From Paraglaciecola arctica BSs20135 (GTDB taxonomy: Bacteria > Pseudomonadota > Gammaproteobacteria > Enterobacterales > Alteromonadaceae): a stretch of 64,000 nucleotides of DNA. The position numbers and the translations under genes were made by a program. The stretch covers positions 94,197 through 158,196 of the forward strand of contig NZ_BAEO01000007.1 in assembly GCF_000314995.1 (NCBI RefSeq), read 5' to 3'. Below, one piece after another: positions 13,987 through 22,522 of the stretch (its first letter is position 1; every line of letters starts with the position of its first letter). A model generated the notes under the pieces. It saw nothing but the letters and a program-made list of their open reading frames with translations. It was not told the DNA's origin and searched no databases.

Positions 13987-14664
13987 ATGCTAAAACTCCA
14001 CGGATTCTCTTCCAGTAATTACTACAACGTACCCAAGCTCGCCCTGCTTGAAAAAGGCCTGCCGTTTGAAGAGGTCGTGTCCTATACCGGCGTCGGTCCG
14101 AAATACAGGCCTGAGTATCTGCAGAAGAGCCCTTTGGGCAAAGTACCTTGCCTTGAGACACCGGAAGGCTTTATCAGCGAGTCCCTGGCGATCCTTGAAT
14201 ACATCGAGCGGGCGCATCCAGAACCTTCCCTGTTACCCGACACGCCGTTTGGTGTTGCCAAAGTACAGGAGTTTTCGCTGTTCATAGAGCTGTATTTTGA
14301 GCTGGTGGCACGCCGATTGATTCCGAACCTGCTAAGCGGCAGACAAGCGGATCCGGCGGTGCTTAAGGAAGTAGAATCAGGTCTTACTAAAGCAGCCGCT
14401 GCGCTGCCGACATTATCCAGCTTTGAAACCTTTGCTTATGGCGATCAATTTACGCTGGCCGATATCGCCGCGATCCTGAACTTGCCCGTCGTCCGCAACG
14501 TGGGCAACCGGTTCTTTAACAAAGATCCCTTGGCTGCAGTGCCCGGCCTGAGCGACTACTGTGCACGCATGGAAGAGCGACCTCACGTCAAAACCATCCG
14601 CGCCGATGCCGCAGCTGACAGGCCGGGTTTTATGGCACATTTGAAGGAACTCTACGGGATTTAG
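13987..14664 (+). CDS. Glutathione S-transferase
   Basis: This 225-residue protein starts at an ATG with an AGGAAA ribosome site. The N-terminal thioredoxin-like domain has LHGFSSSNYYNVPKLALLEK, LGKVPCLET and the glutathione-contact motif ESLAILEYIE. The all-helical C-terminal domain contains FTLADIAA, the N-capping box of the family. It would conjugate glutathione to electrophiles in the cytosol; the substrate is unknown. Codons are much richer in G and C than the neighbours (for example GCGCTGCCGACA runs), which points to recent transfer. It lies between a tag-gene scrap and a ruined antitoxin gene. Confidence 0.92.
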   Translation: MLKLHGFSSSNYYNVPKLALLEKGLPFEEVVSYTGVGPKYRPEYLQKSPLGKVPCLETPEGFISESLAILEYIERAHPEPSLLPDTPFGVAKVQEFSLFIELYFELVARRLIPNLLSGRQADPAVLKEVESGLTKAAAALPTLSSFETFAYGDQFTLADIAAILNLPVVRNVGNRFFNKDPLAAVPGLSDYCARMEERPHVKTIRADAAADRPGFMAHLKELYGI

Positions 14665-14869
14665 CATAAAGAGGCGGGGTAGCAAGCAGTGACAAAGTCG
14701 AGCACCGCCACAGATAAGTCTGTTTGAATAAAAGCCGTTCATCATCATAAGCAATATTCAGAGCTGGTTTGCACAACAGCGGGAGGCGCTTGTTCTGAAT
14801 TATGTGAAAACAGTTGAGTAATAGGAGAGAAGTGGCTGACAGCTAATTACAATAATTACAAAGCCACCC

Positions 14870-15183
14870 ATGTTTAAAACAATACCTTTGCAGAACTAGC
14901 AACTTCTCTTAATGAGGCAAAAGAACATAGCGAAGGGAAACTAACCTTAAAAACCCACGAGGTTAAAATTGTTGATGAACTGGTAATTTTACCCAATGAA
15001 ATTTTGTCTATTCGTGAAAAATTTAATATGTCTCGTGGCGTATTTGCTAATTACTTACACACATCAGTGCGCACTTTAGAAAATTGGGAGCAAGGGCGCA
15101 GTGCGCCCAATGGACAAGCGGTAACCTAGTTGAAATTAGTACAATCTCATCCCGAAACCTTATCGCATATTGCAGCGTTGTAA
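14870..15183 (+). pseudogene. HigA/NadS-like antitoxin, frameshifted and interrupted
   Basis: A frame from about 14884 encodes TFAELATSLNEAKEHSEGKL and later a helix-turn-helix ending VRTLENWEQGRSAPNG. Tracing it back to the ATG at 14870 needs one extra A, and a TAG at 15127 interrupts the last 18 codons (LKLVQSHPETLSHIAAL). The preceding bases may hold the tail of a lost toxin gene overlapping the ATG. It is therefore an inactive toxin-antitoxin relic. The rest of 14665-14869 shows no gene. Confidence 0.7.
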
Positions 15184-15231
15184 TTCTTAGGACTGAATAA
15201 GTAGGTCCGTTATTTTAAGCAAAGCTCCAAG

Positions 15232-15837
15232 CTAAGGCCGAACCAACTCCGCCCTTAGCTGCATCGCCTTTACCCTCAAAGCGCAACCATCAGCATGATC
15301 ATTCACCATACCCATGGCTTGCATAAAAGCATACATAGTAGTGGGGCCAACAAATTTCCAACCGCGTTTTTTTAAGTCTTTAGATAACGCGACAGATTCT
15401 TCGCATGTGGCCATAAACCCTGGGGCAATAGTTTCATCTCGCTTTGGCTCAAATTGCCAAAAGTAATGAGCTAATGAATCAAATTCCGCCATCATTTGTT
15501 GCGCCCGCTTGGCGTTGTTTATGGTGGCAGTGATTTTGCCGCGATGCCGCACTATGCCTGCGTTTAGCACTAAACGCTCAACATCGTCATCGGTAAATTT
15601 AGCCACAAGATTAAAATCGAAATTAGCAAAGGCGGCTCTGAAATTGTCACGCTTTACCAAAATAGTTAGCCAGCTCAGGCCTGACTGAAATCCTTCTAAA
15701 CAAATCTTTTCGAAGAGTCGTTGATCATCGGTAACGGGGTAGCCCCATTCGTTTTCGTGATACGCAACATACTGAGGCGTTGCCTGACACCAAGCACATC
15801 GTACTTTGCCATCCTCGGCGGTATAGATTTCTGACAT
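15232..15837 (-). CDS. tag: DNA-3-methyladenine glycosylase I
   Basis: This 201-residue protein aligns well with E. coli Tag, from memory. It has RCAWC near residue 14, AYHENEWGYPVTDD, LFEKICLEGFQSGLSW, AGIVRHRGKI and KKRGWKFVGPTTMYAFMQA, and ends with NDHADGC. The zinc ligands expected in Tag (Cys14, His27 and the His and Cys of NDHADGC) are all present. It removes 3-methyladenine from alkylated DNA as the first step of base excision repair. It lies 13 bases after the DUF2293 gene and is probably co-transcribed with it. Its 3' end is duplicated at 13598-13690. Confidence 0.95.
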   Translation of the reverse strand: MSEIYTAEDGKVRCAWCQATPQYVAYHENEWGYPVTDDQRLFEKICLEGFQSGLSWLTILVKRDNFRAAFANFDFNLVAKFTDDDVERLVLNAGIVRHRGKITATINNAKRAQQMMAEFDSLAHYFWQFEPKRDETIAPGFMATCEESVALSKDLKKRGWKFVGPTTMYAFMQAMGMVNDHADGCALRVKAMQLRAELVRP

Positions 15838-15850
15838 AGTTACATCTCAC

Positions 15851-16531
15851 TTATTTTGTATGTAATACCGTATAAAGTGGGCAAGCCTTAAAATCGACAT
15901 CAGCTCCACTGCGGTACTTTGCTAGAATTCGTTCCGATTGACGGGCTATCTGTCGCCTTAGTTCGCGCCTTGCGCCCTTAACACTGGGAACAGGTGTTGA
16001 ATCATAAGCACTGGTTTGATGTCGCATCCAGGCCATGACTGCCATGGCCGCCTTATCTTCCAAGGTGACTGATGAGCTACGGGCTACTGTACCGCTGCCC
16101 ACGGGCACCGCATGTTCTTTTACCAACTTTGACAACTGCTCAACCAAAAGCTGATGTTTTGGGTCGAAGTTGAGAAATTGCATGATCTCTTGTTGAAAGT
16201 CTTCGCCGAAGACCGTTTCCTTTGCTTCGCGGTGAACTTTGGCCTGGGCTAATTTCTTTTGATGTTTGGGATCGGCTCGTTGCGCTTCGACAAGTGTTAT
16301 CGCTTCTTCAATCTGTTCTTTTGCAGCCCAAACGCCGTGAGAAAATGCCTTGCGGCCTTTTTTTTCCTGAACTGTCCAAGTCGGCCCTAAGGATTTTAAC
16401 TTGCGTGTAACCGAGGCATCTCCGGCAGGTAAATTTTCCCAACCTGTCGGCACTGTAAAAACCTTGCCCGTTTTATCTTTAAGGCTATTATCGGAATTGG
16501 TGATTAAAAAGCTGCGTGTTTCTGTAGGCAT
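15851..16531 (-). CDS. DUF2293-domain protein
   Basis: This 226-residue protein has the pattern I associate with DUF2293: an N-terminal VPTGWENLPAGDASVTRKLK and GPTWTVQEKKGRKAFSHGVW, a charged middle, and a C-terminal domain with MAWMRHQTSAYD, KGARRELRRQIARQSERIL and CPLY. The molecular function is unknown. The basic C-terminal helix and the tie to a DNA-repair gene suggest nucleic acid binding, which is only a guess. Scraps of its 3' coding region have been copied to 9063-9122 and 11547-11589. Confidence 0.75.
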   Translation of the reverse strand: MPTETRSFLITNSDNSLKDKTGKVFTVPTGWENLPAGDASVTRKLKSLGPTWTVQEKKGRKAFSHGVWAAKEQIEEAITLVEAQRADPKHQKKLAQAKVHREAKETVFGEDFQQEIMQFLNFDPKHQLLVEQLSKLVKEHAVPVGSGTVARSSSVTLEDKAAMAVMAWMRHQTSAYDSTPVPSVKGARRELRRQIARQSERILAKYRSGADVDFKACPLYTVLHTK

Positions 16532-16716
16532 TTATTACTTCCATGGGTGTTTCAGCTTTCTTCGGTTCAATTTTTCGATTCAGTTCTCGATTCAATTGCC
16601 ACCAAAAATAGCAACATCAGGCTCTTCTTCCAGAGAGCTGAAGAAGACTCTTTACTCTGTAAACGTTGAAATATTTAATTGTGGATTGTACTGGGTATTT
16701 GCAATCCGCGAAATAC

Positions 16717-16759
16717 AAAAGGGGGAGTGAATTTTATTACTATTCACTCCCCCTTTTTT
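16717..16759. terminator. Strong bidirectional terminator between slyD and DUF2293 gene
   Basis: AAAAGGGGGAGTGAA pairs with TTCACTCCCCCTTTTTT around an 11-base loop. Both strands give a GC-rich stem followed by a T run, so it can end slyD transcripts on the minus strand and anything reading rightwards. Confidence 0.88.
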
Positions 16760-16804
16760 CCGGAATGAAACTCTCTCCGGGCCATTTTTGCTGGTCTTAT
16801 TAAC

Positions 16805-17302
16805 TTAACTTGCTGCTTGTTCTTGGTGTTGATGGCCGCCTTCACCATGAACATGGCCATGAGTGAGTTCTTCTTCAGTCGCTTCTCTCACTTCAATTAC
16901 CGAGCCTGAAAAATGCAGTATTTTACCTGATAACGGGTGATTAGGATCGACTGTGATTTCATCACCGTCAACTTTAGCGATCGTCAATTGAACCGGGCCG
17001 TTTTGAGCTTGGGCAGTAAAAACCATGCCTGTTTCAATGCTTTCAACGCCTTCAAATACCTCGCGAGGCACAACTTGTAGAATTTCTTCATTGTATTCAC
17101 CGTAGGCATCGGCCGGTTCAACGGTTACATCAAACTCTTCACCAGGGGCTTTACCCACAAGTGCAGCTTCTAAACCGGGAATAATATTGCCTTGGCCATG
17201 TAAATATACCAGTGGTGCAGCCCCTTCTGAGCTATCAACAACTTGGCCTTCGGTGTCTTTCACTGTGTAGTTCAAAGATACTACTTTTTGATCTGTAATC
17301 AT
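16805..17302 (-). CDS. slyD: FKBP-type peptidyl-prolyl isomerase, SlyD
   Basis: The protein has 165 residues from ATG 17302, preceded by AGGAG at good spacing; an in-frame ATG five codons earlier overlaps that ribosome site. The order is typical of SlyD: FKBP strand NYTVKDTEGQVVDSS, YLHGQGNIIPGLEAAL, the inserted chaperone flap (about residues 70-125), then DPNHPLSGKILHFSGSV. The tail is histidine-rich (HGHVHGEGGHQHQ), as expected for nickel or zinc binding. It acts as a cytosolic folding helper and metallochaperone. Transcription ends at the hairpin 16717-16759. Confidence 0.94.
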   Translation of the reverse strand: MITDQKVVSLNYTVKDTEGQVVDSSEGAAPLVYLHGQGNIIPGLEAALVGKAPGEEFDVTVEPADAYGEYNEEILQVVPREVFEGVESIETGMVFTAQAQNGPVQLTIAKVDGDEITVDPNHPLSGKILHFSGSVIEVREATEEELTHGHVHGEGGHQHQEQAAS

Positions 17303-17514
17303 TTTCTCTCCTGTCATATTTAGTCAGTTGTATTTATAGCGAAGGTGGATGCCACCAATATTCAAGTCGCTCAAGCACAATTGCACTATAAATGTCTCAC
17401 CATAAGAATTTGGGGCCTTCTCACTCAATTCAAGGGGGGCCATAGAACTTAGCGCTGACACTTGTTGGCAGATCCTCTGCGCTTAGGATCACTAAAATCA
17501 GAAAAAATAAACAG

Positions 17515-17568
17515 AAATAAACAGGACAGCCAAAATAAACAGGACAGCCAAAATAAACAGGACAGCCA
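17515..17568. repeat. Three perfect 18-nt tandem repeats
   Basis: AAATAAACAGGACAGCCA occurs three times in a row without mismatch; single relatives lie near 12617 and 12717. There is no spacer structure, so this is not a CRISPR array. The surrounding stretch 17318-17842 contains further repeat pieces but no gene. Confidence 0.9.
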
Positions 17569-17627
17569 TGTTAATCTCTCATCGAAAAAAAAGAACTGTT
17601 CTTAACTCTTTAGTAAAACCTCTGGAG

Positions 17628-17850
17628 GCTTTGCCATTGCCTTTCCCGCAATTAAAGTTTGAGCACAATAAGCCATTTTATGGGTACTCTTTTTTGCTGT
17701 TCCATATTGACAGGATAAATATAGAACAGCTTCAGCTGGTCTTTAGGTAAAGGTCTGGATCTACTTTTTAAAAAGAGTATCTGGCTAGAAGAGATTCTAG
17801 CCAAAAACCATCAGGACGCAGCGCTGCTACGCGCCCTTAAAATTACGCTT
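17628..17850. repeat. Degenerate dispersed-repeat block
   Basis: The part around 17630-17690 resembles 11185-11240 (CTTTCCCGCA, TTAAAGTTT, AGCACAA). The end (AAAAACCATCAGGACGCAGC) resembles the dispersed repeats near 8945 and 10835. It abuts the 3' end of the first PEP-CTERM gene. Confidence 0.55.
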
Positions 17851-18487
17851 GTTTTTTAAACCTACGTAAACCTAACCCCATCAAGCCAAATGCAAAAATA
17901 GCCGTGTTAGAAGGAGCAGAAACATCACTCGTGGGTGCTTGAATAGCAAATGACCGCAAGTTATTGAACCCAATGAAGGCGTTGCTAAATTGTATGTATT
18001 TTATGGTGTTGGATGCGCTGTTGAACCCGAGGTCGAACCCTGAGTTATCTGCCGCTCCAGTGTCGAAGTTTAATGTGTGAGATTCTATCAGAGTAAAACT
18101 CTCATCAAAAATACTCATTATCGGGATCCCGCCCCATTTCGGGTTATAATTCACAAATGCTAAAACTTCGCTTACCGCGGAGTCAAATTCTATGGTCAGA
18201 TCACCGATTGATTCATTTAGCCCTATCATATCCATTGAATTCCAAGTTCCGTTGGGGTTGAACTTATATGCACCCTCATATCCATATAGTGAATATGAGG
18301 ATGTGGATGAATATGTGATGCCACTTTCTGCTATAGTCCCAGCTGTGTAGTAAACACTGCTAATAAACTCATGGGTGGCAGCCCCTGAGGATATGCTGGT
18401 TATTAACCCTGCGTTAGCGATATTGAGCACACAACTGGTAGATAAAATAATGCCTGCGAATAGTGTTTTTAGAAAATTAGATTTCAT
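17843..18487 (-). CDS. PEP-CTERM sorting protein 1
   Basis: The protein has 214 residues from ATG 18487, which has AAGGA 7 bases upstream. It has a signal peptide (MKSNFLKTLFAGIILSTSC, then ANA cleavage) and a 150-residue beta-rich body with few basic residues. The C-terminal sorting tag is SAPSN, a hydrophobic helix AIFAFGLMGLGL and RRFKK. The PEP triad is replaced by SAP, a variant seen in all but one of the three neighbours. Such proteins are exported, processed by an exosortase and placed at the surface or in exopolysaccharide. No exosortase is in the window. The conserved 18-nt motif lies 160 bases upstream. Confidence 0.83.
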   Translation of the reverse strand: MKSNFLKTLFAGIILSTSCVLNIANAGLITSISSGAATHEFISSVYYTAGTIAESGITYSSTSSYSLYGYEGAYKFNPNGTWNSMDMIGLNESIGDLTIEFDSAVSEVLAFVNYNPKWGGIPIMSIFDESFTLIESHTLNFDTGAADNSGFDLGFNSASNTIKYIQFSNAFIGFNNLRSFAIQAPTSDVSAPSNTAIFAFGLMGLGLRRFKKQA

Positions 18488-18647
18488 TTGATATTCCTTT
18501 TTAACCAATTCAATTATTTGAACGGCCAACGTTAATAAAATAAGCTACAAACTCCATGATCTAGCGTGCTTTTGCGTGGCGATTTAGCCTAATATTTTGT
18601 TTTCAAAATATTATTTTCGGTGATTATAGAAAGTTTTAAATTGCTCT

Positions 18648-18666
18648 ACTATCCGATTTTCGCAAA
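18648..18666 (-). promoter_or_regulatory. Conserved motif upstream of PEP-CTERM gene 1
   Basis: ACTATCCGATTTTCGCAAA is identical here and at 20573-20591, and 18 bases of it recur at 23317-23334. In each case a TTAAAT box follows 6-8 bases further on. On the gene strand it reads TTTGCGAAAATCGGATAGT. It is a likely regulator site or promoter element of a shared regulon. The rest of 18488-18973 has no gene. Confidence 0.7.
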
Positions 18667-18973
18667 CCCTAGTTAAATATCTTTAATCTTGAATTGGATT
18701 TATTCTGCAGCGTATTCAGTCATTTTTATTTGACGTAAAAATACATGGTTAGGGAATAGCGTTCGCTGGAGAGTGTTACGAGGATAAAGTTGGCTGCATT
18801 TTTCCAAGTAACTACTTGGAATACCACGCTAGGTGAAATTAGTTGTCACTTAAAATGTGTTTGGATTAAGTCGTTGTATGAGTAATGGTATCAAGGGCGC
18901 TTTCAAACCCCCTTGATTATATGAGTCATGCTGTCTGGTAAAGCATGAGCACTTTTTTAAGACGAGCGGTATA

Positions 18974-19597
18974 TTAAACGCTATATTTACGACGCATCAC
19001 GAGGCCGAATAAACCTAATGCCATCAACAAAACACTAGCAGGCTCTGAGACTTCTGGCGTATCAACAATCAAAGCTTCGCCGAAGTCAAAATCATCTATA
19101 GCAATAGCAGAATCATTGGGGGAGACTGAATTCCATGAGAAAGTTTTCACATTGTCCCAGCCAGCAAAAACAACTTGTTGCCAAGATGCAGTGATGTCGA
19201 CCGATAGAGAATAAAGCACATTACCGCCTACACCATCTAAACCTTGGAAAAGCACAGTAGCGTCACCCAGCCTAGCATCGGCATGAACAAACAAACTGTT
19301 AAGTGAAAAGTTACCTACATCTCGGGTAAATTCAGCAAATGAATCAGGCGCATTCAGCATAAATTTATCACCGCTATTCGCCGTCGGTGTAGTAAAAAAA
19401 CACGTGCTAGTATTATTAAACCCGCCAGAACTAACGCCTGCGCCTGGTCCGGAACGATTACTTAATGTAAACCCATCAACGGTTCCCCCAAAACCTATAT
19501 TACAACTAGAGGGATTCGTCGTAGATTCAAAATCAATCAGAGTGGCATTGGCTGAGGTAATAAATAACCCCAAACATATTACTATTAATTTTTTCAT
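18974..19597 (-). CDS. PEP-CTERM sorting protein 2
   Basis: The protein has 207 residues. It has a signal peptide (MKKLIVICLGLFITSANA), then a glycine-, serine- and threonine-rich body with FESTTNPSSC and SAIAIDDFDFG, which suggests a jelly-roll or carbohydrate-binding fold. The C-terminal tag is SEPAS, helix VLLMALGLFGLV and MRRKY. This is the only one of the three with the regular E in the triad. It starts 116 bases after the third PEP-CTERM gene and has no copy of the conserved motif, so it is probably co-transcribed with that gene. Confidence 0.85.
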   Translation of the reverse strand: MKKLIVICLGLFITSANATLIDFESTTNPSSCNIGFGGTVDGFTLSNRSGPGAGVSSGGFNNTSTCFFTTPTANSGDKFMLNAPDSFAEFTRDVGNFSLNSLFVHADARLGDATVLFQGLDGVGGNVLYSLSVDITASWQQVVFAGWDNVKTFSWNSVSPNDSAIAIDDFDFGEALIVDTPEVSEPASVLLMALGLFGLVMRRKYSV

Positions 19598-19713
19598 TAA
19601 ATTTTCCTTAGTTTAACTGAAGTTAGTCCTATTTCTGCAATTCAAAATTAATTTTAGAGGCAAAATATTTGTTATATCATCTAAATTTAATCTGAAAAAA
19701 CAGACAATGATTA

Positions 19714-20433
19714 TTAACGCTTGGTATTCCAAGTTGTATGTCTACGACGGATCACTAGCCCAAATAATCCTAATGCCATCAATAAGGCACTAGCAGGCGC
19801 TGAAACTTCATTTACCGGGGCAATGGCGCGTACCAATGCAACGCCATAATATTCTGATGGACCGAATGCTCCCCCTTGGGTATCGCTAAGTAACCTTGCG
19901 TATCCGTTTACTTTGGTATAGTCCGGGTAATCGTCAACGGTATAATCACTGCGAAGCTCTGCAACGTTAGTCTTTCCGTCAGAGTCTGTGTCTAGTCCAA
20001 AAAATGCGCCAGTGGCATCGACAGGATCTGAAGGAAGTGAAGGATCGCCCCCATATAAAAAGCTAATGCTGAATAAGGTTAAAAACTGTTCAATCGGGTC
20101 GCTATTGATATCATCTCCCGAGTTCCATGGCGTCACTTGGGTTTGTGATGTATTTTCATTGTCGTCCCAAGGCGTGCTTGCGCCAAAACCAAAGGCATTG
20201 AACAATCCTGCCATGTGCACATTGGAAGCAACGCCCCAGCCCTGTGAGGCATAAATTGCTAATGCGGAATCAATAGACAGACCTCTTGTTTCATCCCACT
20301 GTAACCATTCCAAACCGCCGCTGGTGACAATGTTAGTAGCTTCATCGAGGGTATAGTCGTTGTAAGTAACCAATGCAGCATTAGCAAAACTACATGTGCA
20401 TAATAAACCTAAGCCAAGCAGTACTTTTTTCAT
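19714..20433 (-). CDS. PEP-CTERM sorting protein 3
   Basis: The protein has 239 residues. The signal peptide ends in ANA at about residue 19. The body has EWLQWDETRGLSIDSAL and a calcium-loop-like stretch DTDSDGKTNVAELRSDY near residue 160. It resembles PEP-CTERM proteins with a YDYTLDxxTNIVT opening. The tag is SAPAS, helix ALLMALGLFGLVI and RRRH, with a longer tail (TTWNTKR) than usual. It is likely surface-located after exosortase processing. The conserved motif lies 140 bases upstream. Confidence 0.85.
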   Translation of the reverse strand: MKKVLLGLGLLCTCSFANAALVTYNDYTLDEATNIVTSGGLEWLQWDETRGLSIDSALAIYASQGWGVASNVHMAGLFNAFGFGASTPWDDNENTSQTQVTPWNSGDDINSDPIEQFLTLFSISFLYGGDPSLPSDPVDATGAFFGLDTDSDGKTNVAELRSDYTVDDYPDYTKVNGYARLLSDTQGGAFGPSEYYGVALVRAIAPVNEVSAPASALLMALGLFGLVIRRRHTTWNTKR

Positions 20434-20572
20434 CCGTTTTACCTATATATTGAGGACTTGATAATTGTTGAAGGTTGTAATGACAGTTGTCGACATAGCA
20501 ACAACAATCAAACCAATATTTAGATTTCAAGAGTAAGTTTTGAGCGGATGATAACTATTTCAAAATCAAGCC

Positions 20573-20591
20573 ACTATCCGATTTTCGCAAA
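20573..20591 (-). promoter_or_regulatory. Conserved motif upstream of PEP-CTERM gene 3
   Basis: Second exact copy of ACTATCCGATTTTCGCAAA, in the same orientation relative to its gene, with TTAAAT 7 bases away. It lies in the otherwise empty gap between the kinase gene and the PEP-CTERM gene. Confidence 0.7.
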
Positions 20592-20724
20592 ACTGAAATT
20601 AAATCACGGGCATTTTTATTGATTTTTCAAAGAATGCCTATCAACCGAAAGGATGATTTTGAGGTAGAGAATTATAATTTTAGTAAGGTTTGAATTTTGT
20701 ATATTTGTGTTATTTAGACGTTTT

Positions 20725-22389
20725 CTAATGAATAAGATGACTCATAGCTATGCGTAATTGTGCGGGTTTAATCGGTTTGGTTAGCCTGACTTGTTTGGCT
20801 GCATTGATTTCAGCGATGACGTCGTTACCTGTATCGCCGGTCAAAATTATCCCAGGAATATCACCGACTTGTTGTTGAATAAGCTTTATCAGTTCACAAC
20901 CATTTATGTCACCCGGCATTCTATAATCTGCAAGTATAATGTCTGGTTGGTAACCGTCTTGAATAAGTTTGAGAGCTTTCTTAGTGGAATCGGCGCTGGT
21001 GGCGTGGCTCCCCCAACTGACAATAATGTTTTCCATGGCTTGTAAAATCTGTACTTCGTTGTCGATGACCATCACTTTTAAATTATTGAGTTTGTCTTTT
21101 AGTGCTGGATGCGAGGGCTTATGTTTATTTTGCTCAGTTTGTTTGCCTTTGGGAAGTACAACAATAAACTCCGTTCCTTTGCCTAATTTTGTTGTAAAGC
21201 TGAGTTGGTAATTAAGCCTTTGAGATATTCTTTTTACAATCGCCAACCCAAGGCCAAGCCCTTTATTTCTATCGCGTTCTGGGTTGTTTAATTGATAAAA
21301 CTCGTTAAATATTTGTTCTTTATCTGCTTGTGGTATGCCGATGCCCGTATCGCGGATATGCAGCTGTAAATTGTTATTATTCTGGGTGCAATGAATGTTA
21401 ATTTCACCCTGTTTAGTATAACGAATCGCATTCGATAAGAGGTTACGTATGACTTGTTCAAGAAGAACGGGGTCGGTATAAACAAAATGCTCGCAATCTT
21501 TTATCACTAGTTTTAGCTGTTTATTTGCCGCTTGGATTGAATACTGCTCAATCCATTTAGACATGAGTAGCGCAAGTGAAAAATTGCTGTTGCTTATGCG
21601 TAACGTATTTGAGTCAATTTGGGTGATATCGAGTAACGCATTGAAAAGTTCATCTAAAGAATCCAGTCCGTGTCGAATATGCATGAGATCGCTTTTTTGA
21701 TCGTTGGTTGTTATTTTTTGCTCTAAGGTTTCTACAAATAAATTAACCGCATGTAATGGCTGGCGAAGATCGTGACTGGCTGCAGCGAGAAACCTCGATT
21801 TATCAATGTTGGCCTTGTTGGCCGTTTCGGTTTGTTTTTTTAAGTCTGTGACGAGGTCGATATTTTGGTACTTCAATTCGAGAGAGTTATTAATAACACG
21901 ATGCATATTGCGGCTAAACACAAAACTTATAGCCATATAAATGAGAATGCCAAAACAAGACCACATATAAAGTAGACTATCTTGCAAAAACATCATGATA
22001 ACAATGGGCGCACTAGCCGGGAAAGCAAAGGCGGCATGGGTTAAAGGCCTAGATGATAGTGCAATCATGCTAGCCCCAATCACCACTATCAGTGTGAGTA
22101 GAATGGCGGTAAAGGTTTCTAATAATTCAGGTCGAAAAAATAACAATGCGACGCTGCCCCAGAGCAGTCCTGCAATTAATGCGGTTATTGTATACGCTTT
22201 GCCTTGACGATAAATTTGCTCGATAGATGCGTTTTTACTATCGAATGAGCGTTGGTGTATCCATCGCGCAAACGTCAGTAAATAGATGCTGCCAACCCAA
22301 GATAATATTTTGAAGGGGGACTCACTGTCCCAAAGTACACTCGCAAGTGGAATACAGCCTATTGCGTTGCCAATTAAAGTAACTGGCAT
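20725..22389 (-). CDS. Hybrid sensor histidine kinase with receiver domain
   Basis: The protein has 554 residues from the first ATG. About six membrane helices lie in residues 1-160, with no periplasmic sensor domain. Then come a HisKA with ASHDLRQPLHAVNLF (His206), an ATPase domain with NLLSNAIRYT, DTGIGIP and GLGLGLAIVKR, and a C-terminal receiver with ILADYRMPG and LTKPIKP. The DLRQPL H-box marks the group of kinases often paired with LuxR-type regulators. Protein-like sequence (DRIIADKILIVHDN) continues 23 codons before the ATG to an ATC at 22458, with GGAG 8 bases upstream. The real start may therefore be non-AUG or lost by a frameshift. It probably controls the response regulator encoded upstream. 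Confidence 0.9.
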   Translation of the reverse strand: MPVTLIGNAIGCIPLASVLWDSESPFKILSWVGSIYLLTFARWIHQRSFDSKNASIEQIYRQGKAYTITALIAGLLWGSVALLFFRPELLETFTAILLTLIVVIGASMIALSSRPLTHAAFAFPASAPIVIMMFLQDSLLYMWSCFGILIYMAISFVFSRNMHRVINNSLELKYQNIDLVTDLKKQTETANKANIDKSRFLAAASHDLRQPLHAVNLFVETLEQKITTNDQKSDLMHIRHGLDSLDELFNALLDITQIDSNTLRISNSNFSLALLMSKWIEQYSIQAANKQLKLVIKDCEHFVYTDPVLLEQVIRNLLSNAIRYTKQGEINIHCTQNNNNLQLHIRDTGIGIPQADKEQIFNEFYQLNNPERDRNKGLGLGLAIVKRISQRLNYQLSFTTKLGKGTEFIVVLPKGKQTEQNKHKPSHPALKDKLNNLKVMVIDNEVQILQAMENIIVSWGSHATSADSTKKALKLIQDGYQPDIILADYRMPGDINGCELIKLIQQQVGDIPGIILTGDTGNDVIAEINAAKQVRLTKPIKPAQLRIAMSHLIH

Positions 22390-22522
22390 ATTATCGTGAA
22401 CAATTAAAATTTTATCGGCAATGATCCTATCTGTATGAGAGTTTTCTGTTGTTATGATGGTAAATACTCCATAAAACCAATGTTATGTAAGCGTGTTAGA
22501 GCGGTACTAAAACAAAAATAAA

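Noticed and set aside
16401..16730. 109-codon plus-strand frame over the 5' end of the DUF2293 gene
   Set aside because: It runs antisense to a supported gene and into the terminator, with composition unlike a protein.
17515..17568. CRISPR-like array of 18-mers
   Set aside because: The units are directly adjacent, so there are no spacers.
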